Positions 45,539-52,831 of a DNA stretch of 64,000 nt are shown piece by piece. The stretch lies in the NCBI RefSeq assembly GCF_000757905.1, contig NZ_JRLH01000004.1; one strand, 5' to 3'. Made by a program: the position numbers and the translations under genes. Below the pieces are notes generated by a model. It did no database searches. It had not been told where the DNA came from and was given only the letters and a program-made list of their open reading frames with translations. The number at the start of each line of letters is the position of its first letter. Position 1 is the stretch's first letter. The DNA comes from Arsenophonus nilaparvatae. Lineage in GTDB: Bacteria > Pseudomonadota > Gammaproteobacteria > Enterobacterales > Enterobacteriaceae.

Positions 45539-46756
45539 TTACCCCAAAAAGGGGACGTAACGCATTCGAGCAATCTCTAAAGCATGATCGACTAATTGAG
45601 CTATCCTCAATCCTTCGATAAAACGAGAAAATTTCATCCTGCCACCACAAAGAATGCAACTAAACGGATCGACTCCTAAAAACCGCTGGCTTAGCAGGGT
45701 AAAAGTCATCGAACGTTTTCTTTTGAATGCCGATTGTCCCACTGCTTTTCTAACAATATCGAGTAATTTTCCCACCACTCGATTTGCCAAAAAACCAAAA
45801 TAACGGATCATCCGAAAATGTTTCTCGGGGATCTGTTTGATAAGCCGTAAAATTAATTCTTTCTGGGTTAAATCTAAATTTTTATAATGACCGGTATTAT
45901 GGTCGAAAAACCGCAACGTAATGCGACTTCCTCCATCATAATGCGCTAGCCTTGCGCCAGAGACTGGCGGTTTCTTCAGGTAACGCCCAATATACTTTGC
46001 TGTTTTTTGGGCATTGGATGTCGGGTCGGCAAAATAAACATGCCAATAATCTTTACCTTCAGCATTTTTCCCTGCATTCAGAATAAACCGCTTCCACTCA
46101 TCATAATCTCTTATGTGCTGTAAACTTTCAGGTAGGTAAATTTTCCCCCAGACAGAAAGAAGATATTGTCGAATATTCCACATCCAACGTTTTCTGACTT
46201 TAGCGAGGTCAAATTGCATCGACTTCCATTTTTCATTTTGATTGATGCCGCCCATTGTCCATGAGAGATGAATATGCGTGTTCCAGTTTAGTTTTCTCCC
46301 ATAGGTATGTAGCGCACCAAAAATACCCATTGTTAATCCCCGTTTTTTTGCTGCATAAAGTAAATTGTCCGCAGCAAACGGGAACAGTTTCCCTAGTAAC
46401 CATCGATTCAATTCAAAGAGAAGCCAAAGACTATCCGGCATCGTAAACGTACCATGTTGCCATTCGACATCCGGTAAACGCATTATATTTGTGTCTATCC
46501 AAGTATCCGTGGCTTTTGTTCCACAGGATGGACAACCTCGTCCCTTGCAGGTAAAACAAACTAACTTCTGATGAGCACAATCTTCATTTTCACAACAGTA
46601 TTGACGGAACCCCATCATCGTTGTGCCACAGGCTAACATTTTTGTTACCACCTCGATTTCAATATCTCTCAGTTGGGTAGTTTCCATGATCGCCGCCCAT
46701 GCATTATTCCGCTCAAAAAGCAATTTTAACGGTTTGGGTTGAAAATCAGCTCTCAT
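45539..46756 (-). CDS. IS91-family transposase
   Basis: A rolling-circle HUH-type transposase of 405 residues. An N-terminal zinc region is rich in Cys/His (YCCENEDCAHQKLVCFTCKG then CPSC). The metal-binding HIH is in NTHIHLSWTMGG, and the catalytic Tyr pair is in AKYIGRYLKKPP. A second zinc motif is near the end (CILCGG). The length is typical, so the gene looks intact. I could not define the element ends. The 398-bp gap after it (46757-47154) shows no gene. Confidence 0.9.
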   Translation of the reverse strand: MRADFQPKPLKLLFERNNAWAAIMETTQLRDIEIEVVTKMLACGTTMMGFRQYCCENEDCAHQKLVCFTCKGRGCPSCGTKATDTWIDTNIMRLPDVEWQHGTFTMPDSLWLLFELNRWLLGKLFPFAADNLLYAAKKRGLTMGIFGALHTYGRKLNWNTHIHLSWTMGGINQNEKWKSMQFDLAKVRKRWMWNIRQYLLSVWGKIYLPESLQHIRDYDEWKRFILNAGKNAEGKDYWHVYFADPTSNAQKTAKYIGRYLKKPPVSGARLAHYDGGSRITLRFFDHNTGHYKNLDLTQKELILRLIKQIPEKHFRMIRYFGFLANRVVGKLLDIVRKAVGQSAFKRKRSMTFTLLSQRFLGVDPFSCILCGGRMKFSRFIEGLRIAQLVDHALEIARMRYVPFLG

Positions 46757-47154
46757 CGGGAAGTTAACTCACGGAAAAAAGAAACGAAATTAGCCATTTA
46801 ACGATTAATAACTGTCATGTTTTAGGGTGAAAAAATAATCAATTTTAACGTTGCAGGATTATTTAACCAAATCTTATTTAACTAACCGACAAAACACGCT
46901 ATAAAACGTCCTGTATCACTTTTTATGAAGAGATATACGATGGGTAATAGGGAATGATAGGTTTTTTTATTTGATAGCCTTAAAATCAATTACAGGCGGT
47001 TTTTTTTATGTCTGTACTTACTGGTTATCGATTTGCAGCCGTAGGCTGATTCGTTCTTTATCTATATCAGATATAATGATTTTTTCATTTTTGTTTATTC
47101 GTTTTACTAGTTTTAATAAAGTTATGGCAGATAAAACCCTAGAACCATGAACTA

Positions 47155-48696
47155 TTAAATTCTTTTTCTTGCCAGTATTATTTTTTCATTTTCTTTTAAG
47201 TTATTTTCCAACAATCTAAAAGATGAGACGGCATTAATTATCATTAATCCTGAAATAGATGAATTAAAAATACTTTTATATAAGTTACTATTTAGGTTTT
47301 CAAAAAACTTTCCTCTATATAATTTTAATGCTGATAAAATAACATGATTACAAGTTAAACATGCGAGGGCATTTAGAGCTTCATCCATATCTATGTTTTT
47401 TTCTGATATACTATAATCGGTTTCTGAACGAAGAAGAATGTAAGTATATCCTTTAATTGCCATTTCATTGGCTAATCTCTTTTGTTCTGAATGTTGTGCA
47501 GCAAAATCTCTCCCTGTGACTCGGTTTTGGTGATTATTAGCTCTAGTAATTTTATTTGACATTTCATCAGAATCATAATTTTCTAACTTTATAAATCTAG
47601 CAATAATTTTTATTCTGGAAAGATGCTCCAATGATAAATGAGATAATGTTCCTATTGTGCTTACTGTTTGAGCACGATTAATTACACTAATATTTTTGAA
47701 GTTAAATGTCTTTAGATGGATAGTTCTGATCGTATTTCTTTTGTGTGGTATTATTTCATTTACAAGTAAAGTAATTCCATTATTAAAATACCAAAAATTT
47801 TCTGGTTCTAAAATAGCTGTTTGCTTTATAGCATCATTAACTTCTGTTTTACCAAGCAGATTTCTTATATTTCTTTTAAATAGTTTTGAACCGTATTGTT
47901 TATACCATTCATATATTTGATCACCCGTTAGCGTGCCATATATCGCTTGTTGATTTTCATCTATTTTCCCACATTGAATTAATTCAACACCTTTTAAGTC
48001 TATTTGTTGTGATGTTCCATCTCGCAACCATTGTTGAATATCTTCTGCTGAAATTAAATGAATTTGAAATGGCCAATCTTCTTCCGGAGTATTTTCTTCC
48101 ATTAAAGATTCTTTATTTAAAGAATTTTGCCAAGATTGCATATCTTCTAGAATAATAGAAGCGGCACCTTTCTTTCCTGTATGGATCATGGCAAATTTAA
48201 ATTTATATTCTGAATCTTCTAAAGCGATTATTATATCTTTTTGTTTTTGTACTAAGAATGTATCAAATCTACTGAAATTTTCTGATAAGAGATGATCTGC
48301 CGCATCTTTAAATGATAAAAAATCGCTTTTATTCCATGTGTTTTTGCCAGATTGGTTAAATTTACTTTGAACAACTACAACTAATTTTTCAATATGATTG
48401 ACACAAATAGCATCTATACCACCGTCTGTTGAACTATCACACACAGACTCACCAGCAATTTCATCGTCAACATTGGCTAATTGAGAAATACAAAAAGCAG
48501 CAATTGCTCTTGATGTCATTTTTACTTCGTAATCAGATTGTTCTTTTATACATTCTCTATTATGAATGTATGGTTCAAAACGATTTTTCAAGGTATGGCC
48601 TATTCTTTTTGCCAAAACTGATGAAGTGGATGATGCATTAATAATATTATCTTCATGCTTTAGATTGTGAACTAACATTAATTTTTGCCTGCTCAT
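47155..48696 (-). CDS. AIPR-family antiphage defence protein
   Basis: The C-terminal half carries the AIPR (abortive infection phage resistance) core: YGSKLFKRNIRNLLG, then VNDAI, ENFWYFNNGITLLV and VINRAQTVSTIG. The N-terminal half looks like a PD-(D/E)xK nuclease fold (SSTDGGIDAICV then VVVVQSKF). About 513 residues from ATG 48696, which follows AAGGAA; a TTG start adds five. It lies 50 bp downstream of the N-like gene on the same strand, so it should be in the prophage's leftward early operon. Role as a superinfection defence is inferred from family and position. Confidence 0.8.
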   Translation of the reverse strand: MSRQKLMLVHNLKHEDNIINASSTSSVLAKRIGHTLKNRFEPYIHNRECIKEQSDYEVKMTSRAIAAFCISQLANVDDEIAGESVCDSSTDGGIDAICVNHIEKLVVVVQSKFNQSGKNTWNKSDFLSFKDAADHLLSENFSRFDTFLVQKQKDIIIALEDSEYKFKFAMIHTGKKGAASIILEDMQSWQNSLNKESLMEENTPEEDWPFQIHLISAEDIQQWLRDGTSQQIDLKGVELIQCGKIDENQQAIYGTLTGDQIYEWYKQYGSKLFKRNIRNLLGKTEVNDAIKQTAILEPENFWYFNNGITLLVNEIIPHKRNTIRTIHLKTFNFKNISVINRAQTVSTIGTLSHLSLEHLSRIKIIARFIKLENYDSDEMSNKITRANNHQNRVTGRDFAAQHSEQKRLANEMAIKGYTYILLRSETDYSISEKNIDMDEALNALACLTCNHVILSALKLYRGKFFENLNSNLYKSIFNSSISGLMIINAVSSFRLLENNLKENEKIILARKRI

Positions 48697-48747
48697 TAAT
48701 TTTTCCTTCAATGATATATTATATTTAATGTCAGTTCGAAATTAACT

Positions 48748-49092
48748 TCAAAATTTTGCCGTCATATCTCCAGACATCAAAATAGTACAGTAACGTTTCG
48801 ATTTGACTGAATACAAAGCCACTTTTGGCAAACAACAATTATCAAATGAGTCATAAACTTTAGTCGGACGAATTGATATTGCTATTTCAACACGACTCAT
48901 CACTTTTCTTTTTAGTGAAAGAGCAGGGCGTTTAGTGTTGGGTGGTGTTTGTTGCTGAGAGGGTTTACTTGGATTTAAGGCTGCTTTCAGTGCCATATTA
49001 AGTGCTTTGTTATAGTCGTAAGCTACTTGTTTGGCTTTTCTGCGCTCATGTCTACGACGGCGAGCATTATCATAACCATGAAAGTTACACAT
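48748..49092 (-). CDS. lambda N-like transcription antiterminator, module 1
   Basis: N proteins bind boxB RNA through an Arg-rich N-terminal helix and convert RNA polymerase to a termination-resistant form. Here the first 25 residues read NARRRRHERRKAKQVAYDYN, close to lambda N's TRRRERRAEKQAQ. RPALSLKRKVMSRVEIAI further on parallels lambda N's RPILSLNRKPKSRVESAL. AGGAGG sits just before the ATG. A nutL-like site lies about 160-190 bp upstream in its leader. The C-terminus contains SFDNCCLP, shared with the module 2 protein. Confidence 0.8.
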   Translation of the reverse strand: MCNFHGYDNARRRRHERRKAKQVAYDYNKALNMALKAALNPSKPSQQQTPPNTKRPALSLKRKVMSRVEIAISIRPTKVYDSFDNCCLPKVALYSVKSKRYCTILMSGDMTAKF

Positions 49093-49110
49093 ATTACCTC
49101 CTACAATGGG

Positions 49111-49223
49111 TTTTGGTGGTGTGTGCCGGAGGTGTCCGGATTATATTTACAGTCATATTGGTAGTTCCCTGGTGTTGGTTTGAACTTAATGGCTGTATTT
49201 TGGTTATTTCACACACCCCAAAA
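49111..49223 (-). promoter_or_regulatory. leader stem between nutL1 and N1
   Basis: TTTTGG-T-GGTGTGTG (49111-49125) pairs with CACACACC-CCAAAA (49210-49223), a 14-bp stem with one bulge, closing just upstream of the AGGAGG of the N-like gene. The same stem occurs before the second N-like gene. In lambda an RNase III-cut stem sits at this place and controls N translation. Confidence 0.55.
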
Positions 49224-49249
49224 CCAAATGTTTGGGTGTTTTATGGTTA

Positions 49250-49280
49250 CGCTTTTTCAGCGAAAGAGGGTTAAAGAGCG
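49250..49280 (-). promoter_or_regulatory. nutL-like site, module 1 (boxA and boxB)
   Basis: On the minus strand boxA is CGCTCTTTAACC (49269-49280), very close to the boxA consensus. Six bases later comes CGCT-GAAAA-AGCG (49250-49262), a boxB hairpin with the lambda-type GAAAA pentaloop. Order, orientation and spacing match lambda nutL, and the site lies between pL1 and the N-like gene. Confidence 0.8.
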
Positions 49281-49413
49281 GTACTGCATAACTGTCGTCA
49301 CTTGCCTTCATGTTCATACGCCTCAGGCTGGCTACTTAGCAACGTCTGGCAAATTTTTAGATAACTCATGGTATTGTCTGGCGTTTGCCTGTTGCAGTGA
49401 GTTGATGGAATGT

Positions 49414-49463
49414 AGTTTAGATAACAAAACTTACTGTGTCAATATATGTTTTATTAATTAAAC
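49414..49463 (-). promoter_or_regulatory. pL1 promoter with two operators
   Basis: On the minus strand TTGACA (49437-49442) and TAACT-like TAAACT (49414-49419) are 17 bp apart. Two 16-bp operators of form GTTTW-N6-WAAAC overlap: 49415-49430 (GTTTA...AAAAC) covers the -10, and 49448-49463 (GTTTT...TAAAC) lies just upstream of the -35. The same operator form occurs three times between cI1 and cro1. Confidence 0.7.
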
Positions 49464-49537
49464 TTTAGGCAGGCAGTTTATGTTAAAAGAATTTTAGATT
49501 TGATTTTTTAATTCAGTGAGTTATTGAAAAGAATTGA

Positions 49538-50167
49538 TTACACAAGATCAAACTCAATACGAGTTCCAACACCAATGATATAATCTAAAGTGTCAATTTG
49601 AATAGGTTTGTAATTGGGATTTATAGAAACAAGATAAATATTTGGTCCGTCTATAATTAATTTTTTTATTATAATGGCATCAGAACTAGGTAAATGGGCA
49701 GCCACTATAAGACCACTGCTAACTTTATATTTCGGATCAATAATTAAGAACGCTCCTTCAGGAAGGGAAATCCCTGAACCAGTTGTACTTACCATAGAAT
49801 CCCCTTTAATTTGAACCGCAAAACAAGAGTTATTGGTATTAGACGAAGTTTCTATCCAATGATCATTATTCATAATACTATCACTCCATGTTACTGCCTG
49901 CTCAAGTGATAGTAGTGGTATTTTTTTCATTTTATTATGATAGGGTATTACTTCATCATTTAACTCACCTTCTAATAACCATTTTTCACTCACTTTAAGC
50001 ACGTGGGCTAAAGCAGCCACATAATCTGCTGACGGTTTATTCCCGCCATTGACCCATTGACTCACCGCTCCTTTAGAGGCTTTAGTAGCTTTGACAATGT
50101 CTTTGTGTTTTAGCTTTAATTGTCGCATGCGTAAGATGATGCGTTCATTAATAGTTGTTTTTTTCAT
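49538..50167 (-). CDS. CI-type repressor with LexA-like domain, module 1
   Basis: The N-terminal helix-turn-helix (KHKDIVKATKASKGAVSQWV, residues about 20-40) resembles P22 C2. The C-terminal S24 domain has the catalytic Ser in GDSM and a Lys in IIIKKLI. The usual Ala-Gly self-cleavage site appears as Ala-Val (LLSLEQAVTW). I start it at ATG 50167, which directly abuts operator 50168-50183, as the leaderless lambda pRM transcript would. The ATG at 50185 would run through that operator. 209 residues. Confidence 0.85.
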   Translation of the reverse strand: MKKTTINERIILRMRQLKLKHKDIVKATKASKGAVSQWVNGGNKPSADYVAALAHVLKVSEKWLLEGELNDEVIPYHNKMKKIPLLSLEQAVTWSDSIMNNDHWIETSSNTNNSCFAVQIKGDSMVSTTGSGISLPEGAFLIIDPKYKVSSGLIVAAHLPSSDAIIIKKLIIDGPNIYLVSINPNYKPIQIDTLDYIIGVGTRIEFDLV

Positions 50168-50229
50168 GTTTATATTATTAAACATTTTTAGTTTTGAATA
50201 TTGATCATATTTGTTTTGTTGTGTAAACT
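50168..50229. promoter_or_regulatory. OR1-type operator region and pR1
   Basis: Three 16-bp sites of form GTTTW-N6-xxxxC occur at 50168-50183 (GTTTA...TAAAC), 50191-50206 (GTTTT...TGATC, weaker) and 50213-50228 (GTTTT...TAAAC). The centres are 23 and 22 bp apart, like lambda OR. A rightward promoter TTGATC (50201-50206), 17 bp, TAAACT (50224-50229) overlaps the last two sites. Confidence 0.7.
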
Positions 50230-50271
50230 TTCTGGCATAGCTAAATCTCCTGTGGATGGAAATCCGTTTTT

Positions 50272-50484
50272 ATGCTTAAGAAAAATGTGATTGATTATTT
50301 TGGAGGTACGGTTGCTACAGCAAAAGTTCTTAACATTTCCAAATCTACAGTTAGTCTTTGGGGGGAAGTTATCCCTTGGAAATATGCCCTTTTAATTGAA
50401 AAGTTGACTAAAAAGAACCTAATGCTTGAGGCTGACCTCTATCAAAATAAAACAATAAGAACTCTGAAAAATAATTCGCTTTGA
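50272..50484 (+). CDS. Cro-like repressor, module 1
   Basis: A 70-residue protein reading MLKKNVIDYFGGTVATAKVL then NISKSTVSLWGEVIPWKYAL. This matches P22 Cro in length, the KxVIDxFG start, the helix-turn-helix and the WxExIPxxxA motif. It is divergent from cI1, as expected. No nut-like site follows it before the next gene. Confidence 0.85.
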   Translation: MLKKNVIDYFGGTVATAKVLNISKSTVSLWGEVIPWKYALLIEKLTKKNLMLEADLYQNKTIRTLKNNSL

Positions 50485-50643
50485 TTTTATTAATGGATTG
50501 TTTCTCACAATAACCGCTTAGTTACCAGCCGGCCTTCCTGAAATTGGGAGATTTCAAATTCCCAGCCCATCGGGAGGGAAAGCTATTATCTCAAACTTAT
50601 GGACTAAGTGTAGGATAAGATTGCTGCAAAGACTATCAAATTG

Positions 50644-50946
50644 TTATGCAATTCTTAATTTGCGGGTTTTTGAGTATTTTCTTGCAGAATAGAGATAAGT
50701 ATTCGGTAAGCAACAGTTATCAAACGAAGGCTGAGGTTTCTTGTCTTTTAGATTGAGAGTGAGTGATGCAAGGGTATTAACGGTATCATCTTGCTTGTTG
50801 AATATGGAATCAAGGATTTTCTTTGTAGAACGTGGCTTGGGCTTAGCTTCATATTCAGCGCGTTTTCTATCCCAAAATGCCATTTGTTTTGCCAGGCGAC
50901 GAGATTTAACATTGTCTTTTTTAGGTTTAAAGATAATGGTTGCCAT
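50644..50946 (-). CDS. lambda N-like transcription antiterminator, module 2
   Basis: About 100 residues from ATG 50946, after a strong AGGAGG. An Arg/Lys-rich helix (NVKSRRLAKQMAFWDRKRAE) near the N-terminus fits an N-type boxB-binding motif. The end carries SFDNCCLPNTYLYSARK, matching SFDNCCLPKVALYSVKSK in the module 1 protein. The frame is open upstream to 51075 through the leader, but the RBS argues against that start. Homology to N is weaker than for module 1; context supports it. Confidence 0.65.
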   Translation of the reverse strand: MATIIFKPKKDNVKSRRLAKQMAFWDRKRAEYEAKPKPRSTKKILDSIFNKQDDTVNTLASLTLNLKDKKPQPSFDNCCLPNTYLYSARKYSKTRKLRIA

Positions 50947-50964
50947 TTTGTTACCTCCTAAATA

Positions 50965-51072
50965 AGTTTTAGTGGTGTGTGCCGAATACTTTCGGTTTGT
51001 ACTCACAGTCTGTTTATTCCCTGGTATAAAACCGAGATTTGAGTGTTTTTTATATTCACACACCCCAAAACT
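50965..51072 (-). promoter_or_regulatory. leader stem between nutL2 and N2
   Basis: AGTTTT (50965-50970) and GGTGTGTG (50974-50981) pair with CACACACC (51057-51064) and AAAACT (51067-51072), separated by a small internal loop. This is the counterpart of the stem at 49111-49223 with changed but still paired flanks. Confidence 0.55.
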
Positions 51073-51086
51073 CACTTGGTGGTGTT

Positions 51087-51131
51087 GCTCTAACGCTTAT
51101 TCAGAGCTTGATTCCAATATGTTAAAGAGCG
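51087..51131 (-). promoter_or_regulatory. nutL-like site, module 2
   Basis: On the minus strand boxA is CGCTCTTTAACA (51120-51131), matching the boxA consensus. A hairpin GCTCT...AGAGC with loop GAATAAGCGTT lies at 51087-51107. The same hairpin with one base change occurs in the nutR-like site at 52126-52167. Confidence 0.75.
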
Positions 51132-51273
51132 AGATGACTTAGTTACTGATGGCTGCACTTGCCTTCATGTTCATATGCCTCAGGCTGGCTACTTGGCAAC
51201 GTCTGGCAAGGTTTCAGATAACTCGGAGTATTGTCTGGCGTCTGCCTGTTGCAGTGAGTTGATGGGATATAGA

Positions 51274-51292
51274 TTGCAAGAAAATATTGTAA
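51274..51292. promoter_or_regulatory. OL2-type operator
   Basis: TTGCAA-N7-TTGTAA, 19 bp, upstream of the N2 leader. It matches in form the operator at 51788-51806, so both probably bind the module 2 repressor. A further TTGCAA half-site follows at 51294. Confidence 0.6.
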
Positions 51293-51373
51293 ATTGCAAG
51301 TGTATTTTCAATTAAAAATTGAAAATTAAGTTGAGCAAAACTCAAAAGAGAGTTTATTTATTTGATAATTAGA

Positions 51374-51778
51374 TTATTTTTTTCCGCGAGCTTTAGCAAG
51401 TTCTTCAAATAATTTATCATAATGACGCTGTTTTTCATGAAGAGAGTCAATTAGTAAATTCTTTTCACTTTCAGGGAGCTTTTCAAACAATTCAATAAGA
51501 ATTTTATGTTGTTCTGATAATTTTGCGGATTTTGTTACATTCGAATGAGATGCTTTTTCTTCAGCTTCATCCATGAAAAACCAATGAGGCGGGAATCCTG
51601 TAATTTCTGATAATTTTTTTAAATTAGTTCCTCTAGGTGAACTAATGCCTTTCACCCACTGTTGAATAGCTTGTGGGCTAATACTTAGCCTCCTTGCTAA
51701 GTCTGACTGGCTCCAGCCATTCTTTTTTAACACCTGAATAATTCTCAGGGATGAATTTATGTTTTTTTGATCTTTCAT
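51374..51778 (-). CDS. DicA-like prophage repressor, module 2
   Basis: 134 residues. The N-terminal helix-turn-helix (WSQSDLARRLSISPQAIQQW) and the C-terminal segment (LIELFEKLPESEKNLLIDSL then LFEELAKARGKK) correspond well to E. coli DicA (135 residues). It has no S24 peptidase domain, so unlike the module 1 repressor it should not self-cleave in response to RecA. It is divergent from the Cro-like gene at 51882. Confidence 0.85.
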   Translation of the reverse strand: MKDQKNINSSLRIIQVLKKNGWSQSDLARRLSISPQAIQQWVKGISSPRGTNLKKLSEITGFPPHWFFMDEAEEKASHSNVTKSAKLSEQHKILIELFEKLPESEKNLLIDSLHEKQRHYDKLFEELAKARGKK

Positions 51779-51787
51779 AAAATTATT

Positions 51788-51806
51788 TTACAACATTTCC
51801 TTGTAA
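51788..51806. promoter_or_regulatory. OR2-type operator
   Basis: TTACAA-N7-TTGTAA, 19 bp, in the 103-bp gap between the divergent DicA-like and Cro-like genes. A TTGATT-16 bp-TAAATT rightward promoter lies downstream in the gap. Confidence 0.65.
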
Positions 51807-51881
51807 TCTTCCCTGAAAGAATTTCTTGATTTTTTAATTTTTTCTTGTAAATTAATAAATCTCTATATTGAGGGCTGCTTT

Positions 51882-52118
51882 ATGGATAAAAACATTAAGA
51901 AACGTATAGCTGGAATAGCTAGTCAAACTGAAATTGCAAATTTTATAGGCCATGAACCTCAAGCTATAAGTTCATGGTTTAAAAATGGCGTACCTCCTAA
52001 AAAAATTCTTCGCTTATGTGAAGTTTTAGAGTGGCAGATCACTCCCCATGAGTTACGCCCTGACATTTACCCAAACCCAACAGATGGTATACCCGCCGAA
52101 AAGCAAAATACCATCTAA
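51882..52118 (+). CDS. YdaS/Cro-like protein, module 2
   Basis: 78 residues with a single helix-turn-helix: ASQTEIANFIGHEPQAISSW then FKNGVPPKKILRLCE. The tail TPHELRPDIYPNPTDG is the hallmark of YdaS/Cro-type proteins of lambdoid prophages. It is unlike the module 1 Cro, so the two modules were not made by a simple duplication. A nutR-like site follows immediately. Confidence 0.85.
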   Translation: MDKNIKKRIAGIASQTEIANFIGHEPQAISSWFKNGVPPKKILRLCEVLEWQITPHELRPDIYPNPTDGIPAEKQNTI

Positions 52119-52125
52119 GTAAGAC

Positions 52126-52167
52126 CGTTCTTTAACATTTTGACTCGCTCTGAATATGCGTTAGAGC
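52126..52167 (+). promoter_or_regulatory. nutR-like site
   Basis: boxA-like CGTTCTTTAACA (52126-52137) followed by the hairpin GCTCT...AGAGC with loop GAATATGCGTT (52147-52167). The position just after cro and before cII is that of lambda nutR. Its boxB resembles that of nutL2 and not that of nutL1. Confidence 0.75.
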
Positions 52168-52225
52168 CGCCACAACCTCATAGGAATATCGAGGTAGGGA
52201 ATTTTATTACTTAAGGATTATAACC

Positions 52226-52597
52226 ATGGAATATTCAAATACTATTAAAATCACCTGCAAACCTGAGCATTTAGAATCTTACTTCTACCAGAAGATGGCA
52301 TCAGAAGGGGGTAATAACGGGTTTGCTAAATCACTAGGAATTCATCCATCAACAGCGAGTCGGGATAAAACCAGAATCTTTAAATTAGCCTGTCAGGTCG
52401 TTTCAGAATACGGCTTGCCAAGGCATGTGGTGAGTGTGCCTGATTCATCGACACAGGAGCTTGTTATTACGAATATATCAGGTGAAGAAATACGCAAGCT
52501 GATAGACATGCTGGAGCATTTGAGACTGCCAAAAAAAGAAGCTTCAAGGTTAAAAAACGATGAAGCTTCAGAATGTCAGATCGAGTGTTGTATTTAA
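52226..52597 (+). CDS. CII-like transcriptional activator
   Basis: 123 residues with a helix-turn-helix GFAKSLGIHPSTASRDKTRI in the CII style, located directly after cro and nutR. In lambda, CII activates the establishment promoter and integrase. The C-terminal third (EEIRKLIDMLEHLRL, then Lys/Glu-rich) is less conserved. A terminator follows the gene. Confidence 0.7.
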   Translation: MEYSNTIKITCKPEHLESYFYQKMASEGGNNGFAKSLGIHPSTASRDKTRIFKLACQVVSEYGLPRHVVSVPDSSTQELVITNISGEEIRKLIDMLEHLRLPKKEASRLKNDEASECQIECCI

Positions 52598-52613
52598 CTA
52601 GTATTTCAAGGAG

Positions 52614-52640
52614 AAGGGAAACGCCAAATTTCCCTTTTTT
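52614..52640 (+). terminator. intrinsic terminator after cII
   Basis: AAGGGAAA pairs perfectly with TTTCCCTT across CGCCAAA, followed by a T-rich tail. A target for N-mediated readthrough into the replication genes. Confidence 0.8.
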
Positions 52641-52663
52641 CTTTCAATTTCAGCGAGGTCATT

Positions 52664-52831
52664 ATGCCAAAAAAGCTACGATTTTACCAGTCAAATATCC
52701 ATAAAAACATTATTCGAGAGAGGGTCAATCGCTCTTTCACGGAGTTAGCCGCCAAGAAGCTAAAAGCCGCATTTGAAGATGCAAAATTAAGGCTTAAACA
52801 TCGTCAAGAATCAATTAGAGGTAATCAATGA
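52664..52831 (+). CDS. 55-residue phage protein
   Basis: Reads MPKKLRFYQSNIHKNIIRER through AFEDAKLRLKHRQESIRGNQ; basic and helical. Its stop overlaps the ATG of the O-like gene (ATGA). Small basic proteins at this place are common in lambdoid phages. Function unknown. Confidence 0.6.
   Translation: MPKKLRFYQSNIHKNIIRERVNRSFTELAAKKLKAAFEDAKLRLKHRQESIRGNQ

Noticed and set aside
46255..46571. Plus-strand frames within the IS91-family transposase
   Set aside because: Antisense shadows of a well-supported gene.
47696..48641. Plus-strand frames within the AIPR gene
   Set aside because: Antisense shadows; no independent evidence.
49002..49461. Plus-strand frames in the first N leader
   Set aside because: They are antisense to the leader and N-like gene, overlap the nut site and operators, and lack ribosome sites.
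50947..51075. N-terminal extension of the second N-like protein (MSFGVCEYKK...)
   Set aside because: The strong AGGAGG before ATG 50946 sets the start. The extension lies in the leader, though a short peptide there is kept as a possibility in the findings.
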